A stretch of DNA of 64,000 nucleotides from Opisthocomus hoazin (taxonomy: Eukaryota > Chordata > Aves > Opisthocomiformes > Opisthocomidae). The DNA lies in the NCBI RefSeq assembly GCF_030867145.1, contig NC_134440.1, positions 4,898,001 to 4,962,000 on the forward strand, given 5' to 3'. A model generated the notes under the pieces. That model worked only from the letters and a program-made list of their open reading frames with translations. It did not search any database and had not been told where the DNA came from. Position numbers and translations under genes: made by a program. Of this stretch, positions 29,775 to 43,085 are shown one piece after another. The number at the start of each line of letters is the position of its first letter. Within the stretch, counting starts at the first letter, position 1.

Positions 29775-31050
29775 GAGCACAAGCCTCTGCAAACTGGACA
29801 CTGACAGCTCACCTCCCCCCTCCTGTGCCCTGCTGCTCCCGCCGCCCTCGACAGCCATCGGACCCGGAGCACACGTGTCTGCGTGCCCACGGCCGGGCTG
29901 GCTGTCCCCACTGCGCGAGGGCCGAGGGTGGAGGGCACCTTCCCTTCGGACAGTGCCACCTTCTTTCATGTTCCAAGCTGGAGGTCTGCCCCTGCTCGGC
30001 TGCTCGTCCCATTCCTCTCCTCCGGCCTGGCTGTTAATGCTTTTTTTTGCTGCTACTCCCTCTATCCTGGGAATCAATGGACAGTGGTCTGTCTCCCGAG
30101 GCTGAGGTTTGTGTCCATCTGCCCCTGCCCTGTCCTTTTCCCCTTCCACTGCACCTCTGCAGTTCCCACACTCTTACCTGCAAGAACTCAGTGCCTGTGT
30201 TGGAAATGGAAGAGCCGAATCAGCAAGCTGCCTTAAGCCAGGAGTGGGAGGGAAGAGAGAACTACTTCTTGTCAAGCCCCAGGAGAGCTGATCCGCTGCT
30301 GCTGTGTCCTGGCCCTGCTGCGACTATATGGAGCCCTGGGATGTGAAGAGAGCTCCACAGAAGCATGCAACACTAGTCTTTTCTATTTTTCAGTTTAATT
30401 TTGCAGAGCAGATGGAGGAAGTGGCTGGGGTCGGTAACTGCGGCCTCTGATACCTTTCTCTAATGGCCGCTTACAAGCAGAGTTGTGCCAACAGGGAGCA
30501 TGGCAGCTGAAGCAGCTGGCTACATCCAGAGATCATCTCTTCAGAGATCACAGCAGCATTTGGGTTTTTGCAGCACGCGATGGATGATATTTATGCAAAT
30601 CTTCCTTCCCTCCGTTCTCTGTGCTGCCTCCTGATCGCACCTTCTCCTTCCCTGACACCCCGAGCTTTCAGACGTGCACTGAAATTGGCTGTGCTTCAGT
30701 TCTCTGCGGGTCAGTGACTGTTCCCCTTGCCCGTCTACTCAGCAAACGCTCTCTTCTGGTTTTTATTTACCTGGTCAACAGGAACTGCAGTTCTGGGGAG
30801 GGGGGGATTGAGCAATCGCACCTCAGGGGAGCACATACCCCCCTCAAGCCAAGGGTTCTGCCAGAGGCAAAAAGAAAAAAAAAAAAAAAAAAAACCTACA
30901 CAAAAAACCCCGACCCAAATGAACCAAGTTGACTTGCCCTGGAGTATTTTAAGTGCGTATTATGAAAAGAAAATATTTTTATGGATTCTTATTCTTTTAT
31001 AATTTTGAGTGTAAGATGTAGCGGCTCATTAAAATATTGGAAAGAGACAC
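29775..31050 (+). other. DPP9: DPP9 3' untranslated region
   Basis: It runs from the stop codon to just past the ATTAAA signal at 31,028. It is C/T-rich at first and contains a 20-base A run at 30,875-30,894 that could cause internal oligo-dT priming in cDNA data. No other gene is seen in it. The exact cleavage site is inferred. Confidence 0.65.
31028..31033 (+). terminator. DPP9: Polyadenylation signal ATTAAA of DPP9
   Basis: The common variant ATTAAA is followed about 30 nt later by a GT/T-rich stretch (GTGCCTGTTTTTGG), the expected downstream element. Confidence 0.65.
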
Positions 31051-33936
31051 GCTGGCTGGCATTTGTGCCTGTTTTTGGAGTGCAGGAGAGGGCTCGGGAG
31101 GAAATGGCAGCTGGCTCACAATAGCCAAAGCCGTGTCTGTGGTAAAAGCAAAGTGCTCTGTTCGGTTTCTGTGCCGAGCAGTGGAGAGAATATTAAATCC
31201 CTGATGTTCCTCAGGGGAAGCACAATCCAAGCAATTGAAGATGCAGGGCTGAGAGTTGGGAATCCTGGACCGTGCTCTTGGCTCTGCCGTTAAGGCGCTG
31301 CATGACCTTGAGCAAGTCGAGACATCCCGTGCTTGCGCGCACCAGCCTCGGCGCTGGAGCTGGTACCTCGCCCCGCGCCCCGACTGCCGCCCGTGACTTG
31401 GGGGGATGCAGCTGCTCTGATCCGAGCGCTCGCAGCTCTGATCCCACACTTGGGCACGCGGAGATGTGTTTTGCAGGTGCTGGGCCTGCCTGTGCTCGCC
31501 CTCTCTGGAGCTTAAAGCTTACAAAACCTGGCCTTGCTGTTTTCCTTTCTCGACAAGAGTCAGGCATTAATTAAACTGCTATTAAATGCCCTGAGGATGC
31601 AAGCTGGAGGCTTCTGTTTTAAATGCAAAGCATCTTACAGCTGGAGCATTTTGTTTCCTGAATATGGCAGTGAGCGTATTCCTGTCCCCATGCCCAAATA
31701 ATTGTCCAAACTATTGCAGTTGTGTTTTAGCTTCTGCGATGCACCCCTTTGAGTAACTTCTGGTGCAGCTTTTGAGGTCGGAGGGGCGGAAGGGGATGTA
31801 ATGGAGGAAGTTGCACATCTCTGAACTTTCCTTGAGAGAGATCTGCAGACAGAAGAGTTGCTCCCCTTTCTCCCTGCCTCCTTCAGAGCCGGGTGGGTGC
31901 CAGTGGATGGTAAGAAGCTTTATTTTGCAGGGTTTGTTTCTTTTCCTTCTTAAACTGCTTTTTCCTGTTCCAGAAGAGAAAGTGTTTCTTAAAATGCCTG
32001 CAATGCACTCTTGAAACGCTCTTGTCTAGAAGAGTTTACAAATCTGTCAGCTCCTTTGATCCTGCAAGCTTGCTTCTGAAGCCCTAGGATTATTTGACGC
32101 CATAAAAAAAGGGGTTGGCTTTCTTCTTTTGGGGCTTGAGAATCCTGAGAGGCATTAACTGGGAAATCAACCTACCGCAGTCCAGAGCTTTTCAATATGT
32201 ACCAGACTCTGCCGGGGATTGAAATACAAATGATGTGGGAGGCCCCCACCCATCTGTCCTGTGGGAAAGGTAGTGGGAGTGCGGAGCGCGGTGCAGCTGG
32301 GTTCATGCCGTCTCTTTTGGATAGAGGATTTGCAGCTGTAGCATGAAGCTGAGTTAATTTCCTGAGCGAGCGGTAACGGCCGGAGGAAGCGGCGGGTGCT
32401 GTAACCGGTGCCGGGGAAACCGAGCAAAAATGGCTCTTCCTCAAGAACTGGGCCTAAGCATGGGAGTGGCTTGGGAGGCATTGCTCCCACGAAAACCCAA
32501 CATGTGGGGCTTTATTTTTAGGTGTGAGGATGTGGAGGGACAACAGATGTTCTTGATGACTTATATTTAAAACAAAAACACTGCTCGAGCTACAAAATTA
32601 GCTCAGAAAAGCCACCGGTTACCCTGAAAGATGCTTGAATGGAAAACTTCCCCGCCTCTCCATTCCCAAAGCCCGTGCGATAAAGGTGCGATGACGGGTC
32701 TGGCTCTTAGAAAGCCACGTCAGTGGAAACTCTGTCCGGTGATTAGGGGTGTCTCGGGCATTTGATCTCTGTGCTCTGCCATGGGCTGCGTGGTTTTGCA
32801 GAGTAGCACCCCAGAATAACTGAAGTTGCTCAGAAATACCAGGGGCCATCAAAGGAGGCACGGGGTGTGCGGCAGCGATGTGAGGAAGACAAATGGCTGC
32901 AGTGGGGGGGGGCTGGCGGCAATGGGGGCTGGGGCAGGGCTGCCTGTGGGTGCTGGCAAAAAGAAAGCGTGTAAATTGATACTGGAAAATCCTCATGGAG
33001 GGATTTTGGTGAAGCACGCACGGGCATCCCGCCTTCATGCTGGGGCAGATGCGAGGTTCAGTCACTGGCGTGGAGCAACGGCTGCTCTGGCTCCCCACCT
33101 CTGTCGAAAAACCTCTGATCTCTGGTTGCAGCTCGAGCCCCGTGCTCGGAGGCTGGTGCAGATTTCCACTGGCTTTCAAGTGAAAACAGCTTCATCCTGG
33201 CCCTGCGGCTCTTGCTCTGCTGGGCTCCTCCAGTTTGCCTCGAGTCCCAGAGCTGCTCTGGGTTGGGGCTGGGAGGCTGAGTTGTCTCCAGCCAACAGGC
33301 AAACCTTGCTCCGGAGGGGTCTGGAGGCGACCCTGCCGTCCCTGCTCATCCTTTTGCGTGGGGCTGGATCCCGCTGGGTGCCAAATCCTCGGGCAGGGGC
33401 CGTTAGCTGTGCTCCTCGGGAGTGCAGGGATCGCTGCTGCGGCTGGGGATGCTGCTGTGGGAAGCAGGAGAAGAGGGCCGGGCTGGGGAAAAAACCAGCG
33501 GGGTTTTGCAATTAAGAAGAGTGGGGAGAGGCTGCAGGGAGGGGGAACAGCCAGCACCGTCCTTGTCGCTCTCGCTGCCCTTTCGTCTGCGTTTGCCTCC
33601 TCCTGCCATCCAGGCTCTGCTCTCTCGCGAAGCTGATCATTCCTCTTCTAAAAAGGACAGTTAAATGCCACCCAAAAGATAGCTAAGACCTCCTAAAGCT
33701 CCTGTCAAAACAGCAGCGTGGCCACGCAAAAGCTGATGCAACTGAAGGAACCAGCGGGTCGCTCTTCCCTCTGGCTGGGCAGCTCTGTTTGCATTTCTCT
33801 GCCTCCCCCCTCACCTCTAATCCGGGCTTGGAAAGGCTCGTCCTGCTCCCAGCCCATGGCCCTGGGCTCTGGTCCTGGCTGGTAGCCACGGGGCTCAGCC
33901 CAGGAGCCCCTGACCCTACTCTGGCTGTCCCCACAG
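31050..33936. other. DPP9-cathepsin interval
   Basis: No coding exon is recognised. The first coding exon of the cathepsin gene is preceded by a good acceptor (CCCCACAG at 33,929-33,936), so one or more untranslated exons probably lie here; a GTAAGA donor near 31,910 is one candidate. The CpG content rises after about 33,400. A MIR fragment at 31.25 kb is listed separately. Confidence 0.5.
31248..31330 (-). mobile_element. MIR-type CORE-SINE fragment
   Basis: The + strand reads 'GAGTTGGGAATCCTGGACC', 'CTTGGCTCTGCCGTTAAGG', 'GCATGACCTTGAGCAAGTC', the reverse complement of the MIR layout (ggcagagc..., then acttgcccaaggtca). This is the best preserved of the MIR-like pieces in the window. Confidence 0.6.
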
Positions 33937-33945
33937 CTGGGTGCC

Positions 33946-35984
<2,039 letters not shown>

Positions 35985-36084
35985 GCCGGGACATCCCTCC
36001 ATCCCTGCCTCTCCCTGCCCTGGCTGTGGATCCATGGTTGTCTCCTTCTGGAAAGGGCTTTGTGTTTCTGCGCGGTGAGAAGCA

Positions 36085-36090
36085 ATTAAA
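36085..36090 (+). terminator. Polyadenylation signal ATTAAA of the cathepsin gene
   Basis: ATTAAA lies 100 nt after the stop codon, followed by a CTGTG/TGTG-containing stretch. This gives a short 3' UTR of roughly 120 nt. Confidence 0.6.
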
Positions 36091-36539
36091 AGCGGCACGG
36101 CTAACAGCTCTGCGTCTGTGAACGGCGGCCGGGCAGGGTTTGGTGGCTGAGGCACAGCCGATGCAGCTGGACCTTTTCCTGGTGGGAAAGGCAAAGCTCC
36201 GTCCGCACGATGCTCGGCGAGAGGCTGTTCCCCTGCGCCTTTCCTCCCAGCCTGGCCCTCTCTTTCCCTTCTTTCCCCTCCTGCGGCCCCTTTCCCTTCC
36301 AGCCGAATCCCAAAGGCCACCAGCCAGGGCTGGATTTTCTGGCTGTGGCTGCAGCTCTGCCGGACCGCGCCGGGGCTGAGGCAGCCACGCTGCGCAGGCA
36401 AGCCCAGCTCTTCTAGAAACAGGGCTGAATATGCGTGAAAAAGGCAGAAAATGAACCGTTTCCCCCCACCCTGCTTTTTATTTCCCCTCCCTGGATAATT
36501 TGGGGGATTTAGTGGCAGGCAGAGCCCAGCAGCCCAGCG

Positions 36540-37120
36540 GGAGCCAAGGCTGGGGTGAGAGGGGCCGTGGGGACACGGCCCGTGGCAGCGTGGGCTCCCC
36601 GTCGTGTCCCACAGCCGCCCCACGTCCCCCGTGGGAGCGGCCACAGAGCAGAGCTACGGCCCTGGGGGGGGAGACGGCCGTCCCCGTGCCCCCTTGTCCC
36701 GCATCCCAGTGGATCCCTGTCCCAGTGTCCCCATGCCCCTCGTCCCAGCGCTCCCCTGTCCTCCAAGGGTTAACCCGCCCGGGCTCCCTGCCCACATCCA
36801 AGATGGCCGCCGAGGCGCCCGCTCGCCCGAGCTGACCCCTCCCGCCCGCCGTACTACGGGTTTCCTTTCCAAGATGGCGGCGCCCAGCTCCGGGAGGAGC
36901 GGCCGGAGGTTGTGGGCCGCGCTGGTGCCCGTCGCCCTGCTCGGTCTGGCGGCCCGGGCCGCCGAGGAACCGAGCACGGCCAGCTTCGACGTGCGGCCCG
37001 GCGGGGAGGTGCACTCCTTCTCCCGGAGCCTGGTGAGGGGCGAGGCGGGCGGGCGTGAGGAGAGGGTACGCGCCTCTCGCTGATTGGCCGCACGGCACGT
37101 CCCTCCCTCTTCCCGCCGCG
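36540..37120. promoter_or_regulatory. MYDGF: MYDGF CpG-island promoter with two YY1 motifs
   Basis: A CpG-dense, TATA-less stretch covers the start of MYDGF. Two good YY1 sites (CAAGATGGC type) lie at 36,798-36,808 and 36,870-36,881; the second covers the MYDGF start codon. The promoter begins only about 450 bp after the cathepsin poly(A) signal. Confidence 0.6.
36803..36835 (+). other. Upstream ATG and 10-residue frame ahead of MYDGF
   Basis: ATG at 36,803 opens MAAEAPARPS then TGA, 38 nt before the MYDGF ATG. Its start context (CAAGATGGCC) is as good as that of the main start. It matters only if transcription begins upstream of 36,803, which the sequence does not decide. Confidence 0.45.
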
Positions 37121-40100
37121 GCGGTTGGCTGCTGGGGAGGGGAGGCGGGACGAGTTGTTGCTAGGGAGCCGGTTGCTCGGGGAGGGGGTTCCCGGAGGGA
37201 GAGGGGTCCCCAAGGGGGGGTCTCCAAAGGCGGGGAGATCCCCATGGAAGGAGGGAGTCCCCACGAAGAAGAGGGTCCCCACGGAGAACAGGGTCCCCAT
37301 GGAGAAGGGGGTCCCCACGAAGAAAGGGGTCCCCGAGGGAAAGAGGGTTCCCAAAGGGGAGTCTCCAGCAGAAGGGGGTCCCCAGGGAAGATGGCTCCCC
37401 GCGGTGGGACGGTCTCCGCGGGGAGGAGGTCCCCAGGGAGGGAGGCTTGCTATGGCGGACGGCCCCCGAGGAGAAGGGGGTCCCCAAGATGGGGTTCCGA
37501 AGGGAGGAGGTACCCCGAGGGTTCGCGGGGGGAAGGGGGACTCAAGGAAAGAGGGTCCCCATGGGAAGGAGACTGCCAAGTGGAAGGGGCCCCGTGGAGC
37601 AGGGGGCTGCGGGTCCCCAGGCTCCCCACCCCGGAGTCCTGCTGACCCCCTGGCTCGCTCTGCTCCCCGCCGAGGCCCGGACGTGGACGTGGTGCCCGCT
37701 CCTCCTCGGTCACCCCCGGGGCGAGACCCTGCAGCCCCCGCTGATCCCCTCGGGTGTCCCCAGCTTTGGCCTCATCGCCAAGAAGCGGCTGGCGGTGAAC
37801 GGAGAGCAGGCCCTGCTCGAGCGAGGCTGCTCATCGCCTTGTTCTCCTCTCGCAGGGCGACTACACCTGCACCTTCACGTACGCAGCTCAGGGAGGAACG
37901 AACGAGGTGAGTTGGGCGAACCTTCGAGCGCTTCCCTTACGCTGCGCAGAGCGAGAAGCTGTCCGGGACGATTTCGTTTGTGACGAGCTGACGCCAGGGA
38001 CCGGGAGCCGTGAGGAAGGGTGGCTGCACCGGTTCCAAGGCTGTATGTTTGCAGAATAACTTGGATTTCGTTGGATTTGCTCCCTGGGCGGAGTTGTCCT
38101 TCGTGTGTTGCAGTGATGCTGTGGTTCGCCAGGCTGTGACATTTGTAAGGCTTAACAGTTCTCTGGGCTGGATGTCTCTGGAGAACAGGGAGTGACATTT
38201 TCATACCCCGGCTGGTAGGAAGGACCTCGTAGGAGTAACTCCTGTGTTCTTTAGGAGGCTTGAAGGTTTTTTGCAGCTCGCATTGCTGCTGCTGCAGTAA
38301 GTGCTGTGCAGATACACAGTTTGTACTTTCTTATCTGCAAGTCCTGTTAGGATCAGGCCCTTTTCTTTTAGCGTAAAGGGAAATGAGACTTTAACTCTTT
38401 CCTGTAACTGTACTGATGAAACTGTGGAGAGGAGAGGACAATCAGGCCTTGGCCTTGGTGCAACACAGAGTAAAAGGGGCCATCAGCAACCGTTGTGTAG
38501 TTATGTTGTGTTATTTTGGAACAGCTGAAGCTTGTCATGCTTGGAGCTGGGAGGGGAGGTGAACAGCCTCAGGGGCGAGCGGGAAGTGGGAGGCTCTGAC
38601 CCACGTTGACTGTTTGGACCTTTCCCCTCTGCAGCAATGGCAGATGAACACTGGGGTCAGCGAAGACAACCTGCTCTTCTCCTGCTCCATCTGGAGGTGT
38701 GTTCCTTAGCGCCAAACTCTCTGAGGCAAAAGCAGCAATAAGGCAGGTGGGATCCGGGGCAGGGACCCTGCCTCCTGGTTGGGTTTGCCTCCTGCAGGGC
38801 AGCACCGGAGGGCTTTCCTCCCCCTGGAGATGCTGGAACGCTGGGTGGGCTCTTTAGCTGGGCAGTGGTTTTTAAACGCTGTGTTCCCCCCCCCTCCACC
38901 CTCCTCACTAGACTGAGCTACGCAAGAGCCAGAGGTGGCTGTGGCAGGAGGGATAACCATGAATCCTGAGCTCATCTGCACCTCCACCCTCTCTGCCCCT
39001 GTCAACGACTCTGCTTTCTTGTTTCAGGCCCCAAGGGAAGTCGTATCTCTTCTTTACCCAGTTTAAAGCTGAAGTGAAAGGAGCCAAGATAGAGCATGCC
39101 ATGGCTTATGTAAGTCCCAGCTGATCACTTGGAAGGAGGCGTGTGGGAGGCTGCTATAAAACATGAGTTGAACATGGAAAACATTTATTAGACATCTGTG
39201 CAATAAAACGTACTCCATCACGTCCCTAATTAGAGAGTGGTGGCAGCCGGAGAGTGCCTGCAGGTAGGCTCTCCTGCGCCCTTGCATTTCTCCTGCGCCC
39301 TTGCATTTCTGCTCCCTCAGTGCCATCGGGTCACTGCTGGCCTTGCCAGCGTCAGTGACTCACAGAATCACAGAATGGTAGGGGTTGGAAGGGACCTCTG
39401 TGGGTCATCTAGTCCAACCCTCCTGCCGACGCAGGGTCACCTACAGAAGACACCGTCCTGCCAGGGTGCACTGCACCAGGGGAGTCTTGGTTTGCCTCAA
39501 CGAATTGCCTGTGACACGGTAAATAAAACCTCTGCTGGTGCTTTTGTCCGGTTCGTTCTTCCATTTCCCAGCCTGCAGTGGAGAGGCTCTCGGTCACCCG
39601 AAGGACCTGAGTTTGTGAAATGGAAAAATAGCCAGAGATTTTCCTTCAGATTTCCTTTGTGGACTTAATACTTTCACTCCAGATTATTAAAATGTGAATT
39701 TGTTCTTTTTCAAAATGTGCTGTTGTTTGTTTGCTTGCTTTAAATACAGTAGCTTCCTGGATTGCCTCAGCTGCTTAAACCTTCTTCCTTCCCATTTCAG
39801 TCTCAGGCTGCAGTGGGCGGACAAAGCGACATCCCCTTAAAACAGGAAGAATTTGAAATCACCGAAACAACAGGTTTGTGACCGAGCGAACTGTGGGAGA
39901 AAGGGGCTGGTGTGGCAGGCAAGGCTGGCTGCCTACCAGGAGGTGAGCAGCTGAGCTTGCTGCAGATAGGTGACAATGTACAGGAGGGCAGCGCGCGTTG
40001 CGGAGTCAGGGGTACAGTGCTCTCGATCCGTAGCTGGCAGCAGGATTTTGCACGTCCTGTCCCAGTGTAATTGTTAAGTTAGCGGGGGAGAAGAGCGGGT

Positions 40101-40324
40101 TTGTCACAACATGCTCGTCGCGTGCAGAAGGAGGAAGTGCAATGCCCGACTTGCTGGCTCTGTCATCCCAGAAAGGAACCGGCAGGGCTGTTTTGTTCGT
40201 GCCTCGCCATCTGTTTATCCTAAGCGTGTTTTCTCTCTTTCCAGTGTCTCACAAGGAAGGCAAGTTCCGTTTTGAACTGTCCAAACTCATGATTGTAGCA
40301 AAGACGCCCCGTGACGAGCTGTGA
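36874..40324 (+). CDS. MYDGF: Myeloid-derived growth factor, complete (168 aa)
   Basis: Six coding exons: 36874-37032, 37856-37906, 38635-38696, 39028-39109, 39801-39873, 40245-40324; 507 nt including TGA. All introns are GT-AG with matched phases. MYDGF (formerly C19orf10) is a secretory-pathway protein that promotes cardiomyocyte survival and angiogenesis in mammals; it folds as a UPF0556 beta-sandwich (family knowledge). The sequence shows a signal peptide (about residues 1-30, core ALVPVALLGLAA), the conserved FDVRPGG and HSFS motifs, two cysteines (about 58 and 87, the expected disulfide), RPQGKSYLFFTQFKAEV and a C-terminal RDEL, a KDEL-like ER retrieval signal (human ends RTEL). It is about five residues shorter than human, mainly at the exon 1/2 junction, where HSFSRSL joins GDYTC directly. 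Intron 1 carries a large minisatellite. It is convergent with TNFAIP8L1. Confidence 0.97.
37190..37565. repeat. 21-bp G-rich minisatellite in MYDGF intron 1
   Basis: Degenerate copies of a unit like GGGTCCCCACGGAGAAGAGG repeat about every 21 bp, clearest at 37,230-37,350. Because the period is a multiple of three, several frames stay open and show a 7-residue pattern (GDPLLHG / GVPTKKR). It occupies nearly half of the 823-bp intron. Confidence 0.85.
39268..39310. repeat. Short tandem duplication in MYDGF intron 4
   Basis: The phrase CTCCTGCGCCCTTGCATTT occurs twice back to back; a recent slippage or duplication event. Confidence 0.8.
39361..39442 (-). mobile_element. CR1 LINE 3' end (inverted) in MYDGF intron 4
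   Basis: The + strand starts CACAGAATCACAGAATGG and continues GGTTGGAAGGGACCTCTGTG and CATCTAGTCCAACCC, the reverse complement of the avian CR1 tail, then CAGGGTCACCTACAG. It is close to the 8.26-kb copy. The similarity fades after about 80 bp. Confidence 0.9.
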
Positions 40325-41090
40325 CCCCGAGGCCGGTGCTGGGCAGGGCGTTTTGGCTGGAGGAGCATGGCAGATAAAGAGGATTGCTTGTTAACGGCGG
40401 GTTGTTTTGGTTGGCCAAACCTTTTATGTTTTCCATATTGAAATGTGCTAGGGTCCAACGCAAGTGGCGCTTGGAGGTGTTAAGACAGATCCATTCTGTC
40501 TTGTGTCAGAGTAACAATGTGCTTTGCAGCTGGAAACCTCCGAGACTCCTGATCTGCAGCCAGCCATTCTGTCGCCCGCTTTCTGCTCGGCTGATCTGCT
40601 GAATATGGCAAAGCTCCTCTGGAACGGGGGCTCCTTATCTCCCTGGCTGGGAAGAGCAATGCAGAAAGATAAGTGGCTGGATTTAAACACGGTTTGCTAG
40701 AGGAAAGTTGTTAACTCTGTAGTCTCTGGAGAGGAGGCAGGATTTTTCTCTCTGCAAGCGTGACAGGAGGAAATAATTAAATTGGGTGGGAGGGGGAAGA
40801 AAAGGATGGAGTTGGCCAAAGCTGTCTGACTCCTCGCTGAGTGCGGCTACCGAACTTCGCTGGGGAGGATGTGCTGGACCTGCCCTGGTGCAGAGCGCGG
40901 GCTGGGATGACTTGGCATGGGGAAGGCAGAGCTGCTTATTCTGACACAACCCAGGAATCAATCCAAGCAACACTTTCATGTCTTAGTACAACTGCAGGAC
41001 TATTTTCTACATACGGAAGTGATTTTTTTCTTATCTAGAGTAATAACAGTGAGGGAATGTGGAATTCCTTTCCTGTGTAAATACAACACA

Positions 41091-41096
41091 AATAAA
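41091..41096 (+). terminator. MYDGF: Polyadenylation signal AATAAA of MYDGF
   Basis: The canonical AATAAA is overlapped by a second partial hexamer (AAATAAAG at 41,099). It gives a 3' UTR of about 790 nt, with T/G-rich sequence (GCTCTGGCCTGAGC, TTTCTCTGCTCTGTG) downstream. Confidence 0.75.
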
Positions 41097-41119
41097 GAAA
41101 TAAAGCATCATGCTCTGGC

Positions 41120-43060
41120 CTGAGCTTTCTCTGCTCTGTGACTCGTGCCCTCTCCAACTGGATGCCCAGCGAGCGGTGCGACCTTCGCCGTTTGCTTGGC
41201 CAGGAGGAGCTGAGATGTTGCGCGGGAGGTTGGAGGTTGCAGAGGGTTTACGGGGGTTCGGCCCACCCGAGAGGAGAGCCAGCACATGAGAGCAAGGCTC
41301 CAGCTGTAACTCTGCATAACCCAGCACTGTCTGACGAGCGCTTTTGATGCCCAGTGATGCCTGCGGTCGTTGGTAGCTGCTTTGCCCATTTTGGGGGAGT
41401 TCCCTGGTTTTTGGCAGTCTGGGGGTGCTTTGCCCTGGGGATTTTACAAGCGCCGTTTCCCAGGCTCTTCCCAGATGCTGCTTTCTCTGCTGTGTGGGCC
41501 CAGGAGTGCTGCTGAGCGAGGAGGTGCGTCCCCAGCGTGCTCCTACCTGCGCTCCGAGGCGCATTCAGGGACTGGTGTTGCTGGTCTCTGGCCTTTCTCC
41601 CTCTTGAACCAGTAGCTGGGAGGGAACCAGACCAAGGGGAGTTGCAGGGACTCGTTTCCCAGACTCGTAGCGCCGGGGCTGGGGTGGGAAACCCCGGCCA
41701 TAAAACGGCCCTTCTAGCAGAGTGTGCTCTCCAGGGCTTCCCCAGCGCAAAAAGGCAAGAACTGGGGAACAAGGCGGGCGTTTGCCGTGGGGTGCGGGGG
41801 AAAGGTTCCAGATTAGACACCTGCGTGTGAAGGAAAGCCGGTGCCAGGCATGCGGTGGGTTAAGCGTGGTCCTAGGATGTACAGAACCCAGGGGACAAAG
41901 GGAACAGCCGTGAGTCGGGGCTCAGCTGAGCAGAGATCTTCCATGCGATTAAGGAGCATCTTGCAGCTGCCGCCGCCACGCACCTCGAGAACAGAACACA
42001 ACAGCGAAGCGTTCCTGGCTGTCAGCGCAGCCGCCGCCGCCGCATCAGCCCCGTTCCGCTCTGCCGGCTCGCCGCATCTGCCGGTAACGGCGCCGAGCTG
42101 TTTCTAGCTCCGGCTTCTCTTCGGCACGTACCTGACAGCTGCTGCCAGCCCGGGGCGGGGAACGGGAGCGTCTGTTCTCGAACGCCGCATGCCGAAGGCC
42201 GGCTTCACCCTGCCCTCCCCGAGGGACCAACACCTCGCTGGATCTTGGCCGCGTTCTCCTCCGTGCACACCTGTAAATGTGCTTCACCCCGCACCCCGAG
42301 CCGCGTCGTGAAATTAAATTAGCTGTGATAGTTGGAGCCAGGCCTACGAAATGACAGAGATAGGGGCTTTATTTCTTTTTTTAAATCTTGAAGGCTGAAA
42401 GGTATCAGCGCATCGAGCCAGCGGTGGAAAGGGAGCAGCGAACAGGAGCCGTGGAGCCGCTCTCTGCCCACGAGCGCTGGCAGCCTCCTGTGCCTGGAGA
42501 CATCCCATGGAACAGGAGGCACAAGAAGGTCAGGGAGATAAGGCCGCCTGAGATTGTACAGAGTCTTGTATGCTAAAAGGGCAATTTTCGGTGCTCAAAG
42601 CCCAGATCAAGCGCATTGGAAGCGGGCCACGGCTGGTGCATCCATGCTCGGAGAGCACAACGCTTTTATAACACGCCTGGATTGAGCTGTGCAAAGCCGC
42701 CCGTTGCTTTCTGCGGTCGGGGTTGTGCTTTTTGAGCTCCCGCTGTGCAGCGAGGGGACGCGGGGATGTGGAGGAGCGCGCGTGGGTGTCTGCGTGGGAG
42801 CAGGATTCGCTTCTCCTGAGACCCAAGACCTTTGCTGTTGGTTTGTGCTGGGTTTTGTACCGTGTTTCCTCCCACCAGTGCAGCTCCGGCCACGCAAAGC
42901 CGGGAGCTTCTGTGGTGCAGAGCAGGGGCAGCCTGGCCAGCAGTGACGCTGGGGGGACAGAGAGCAAAAACTCCAGGCTGTGGAGAGCGACCGCTATTTA
43001 AGAGACAAAACTGACTCACTTTATCGCTGTCAACCACCTTTGTATCAACCTCATGGAGCA
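41120..43060. other. Convergent interval between MYDGF and TNFAIP8L1
   Basis: No coding exon is recognised; long GC-rich open frames on both strands show no domain. CpG density rises around 41,950-42,270 with a short GCC run. A second candidate - strand poly(A) signal (TTTATT at 42,368-42,373 on the + strand) could extend the TNFAIP8L1 3' UTR into this interval. Confidence 0.5.
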
Positions 43061-43079
43061 CCCAGGCCACACAGGTGAG

Positions 43080-43085
43080 TTTATT
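43080..43085 (-). terminator. TNFAIP8L1: Candidate polyadenylation signal of TNFAIP8L1
   Basis: TTTATT on the + strand reads AATAAA on the - strand, about 880 nt past the stop codon. The distal alternative at 42,368-42,373 cannot be excluded. Confidence 0.5.

Noticed and set aside
32826-33515. A 229-codon frame upstream of the cathepsin gene
   Set aside because: No similarity recognised, composition typical of local GC-rich DNA, and antisense frames of similar length overlap it.
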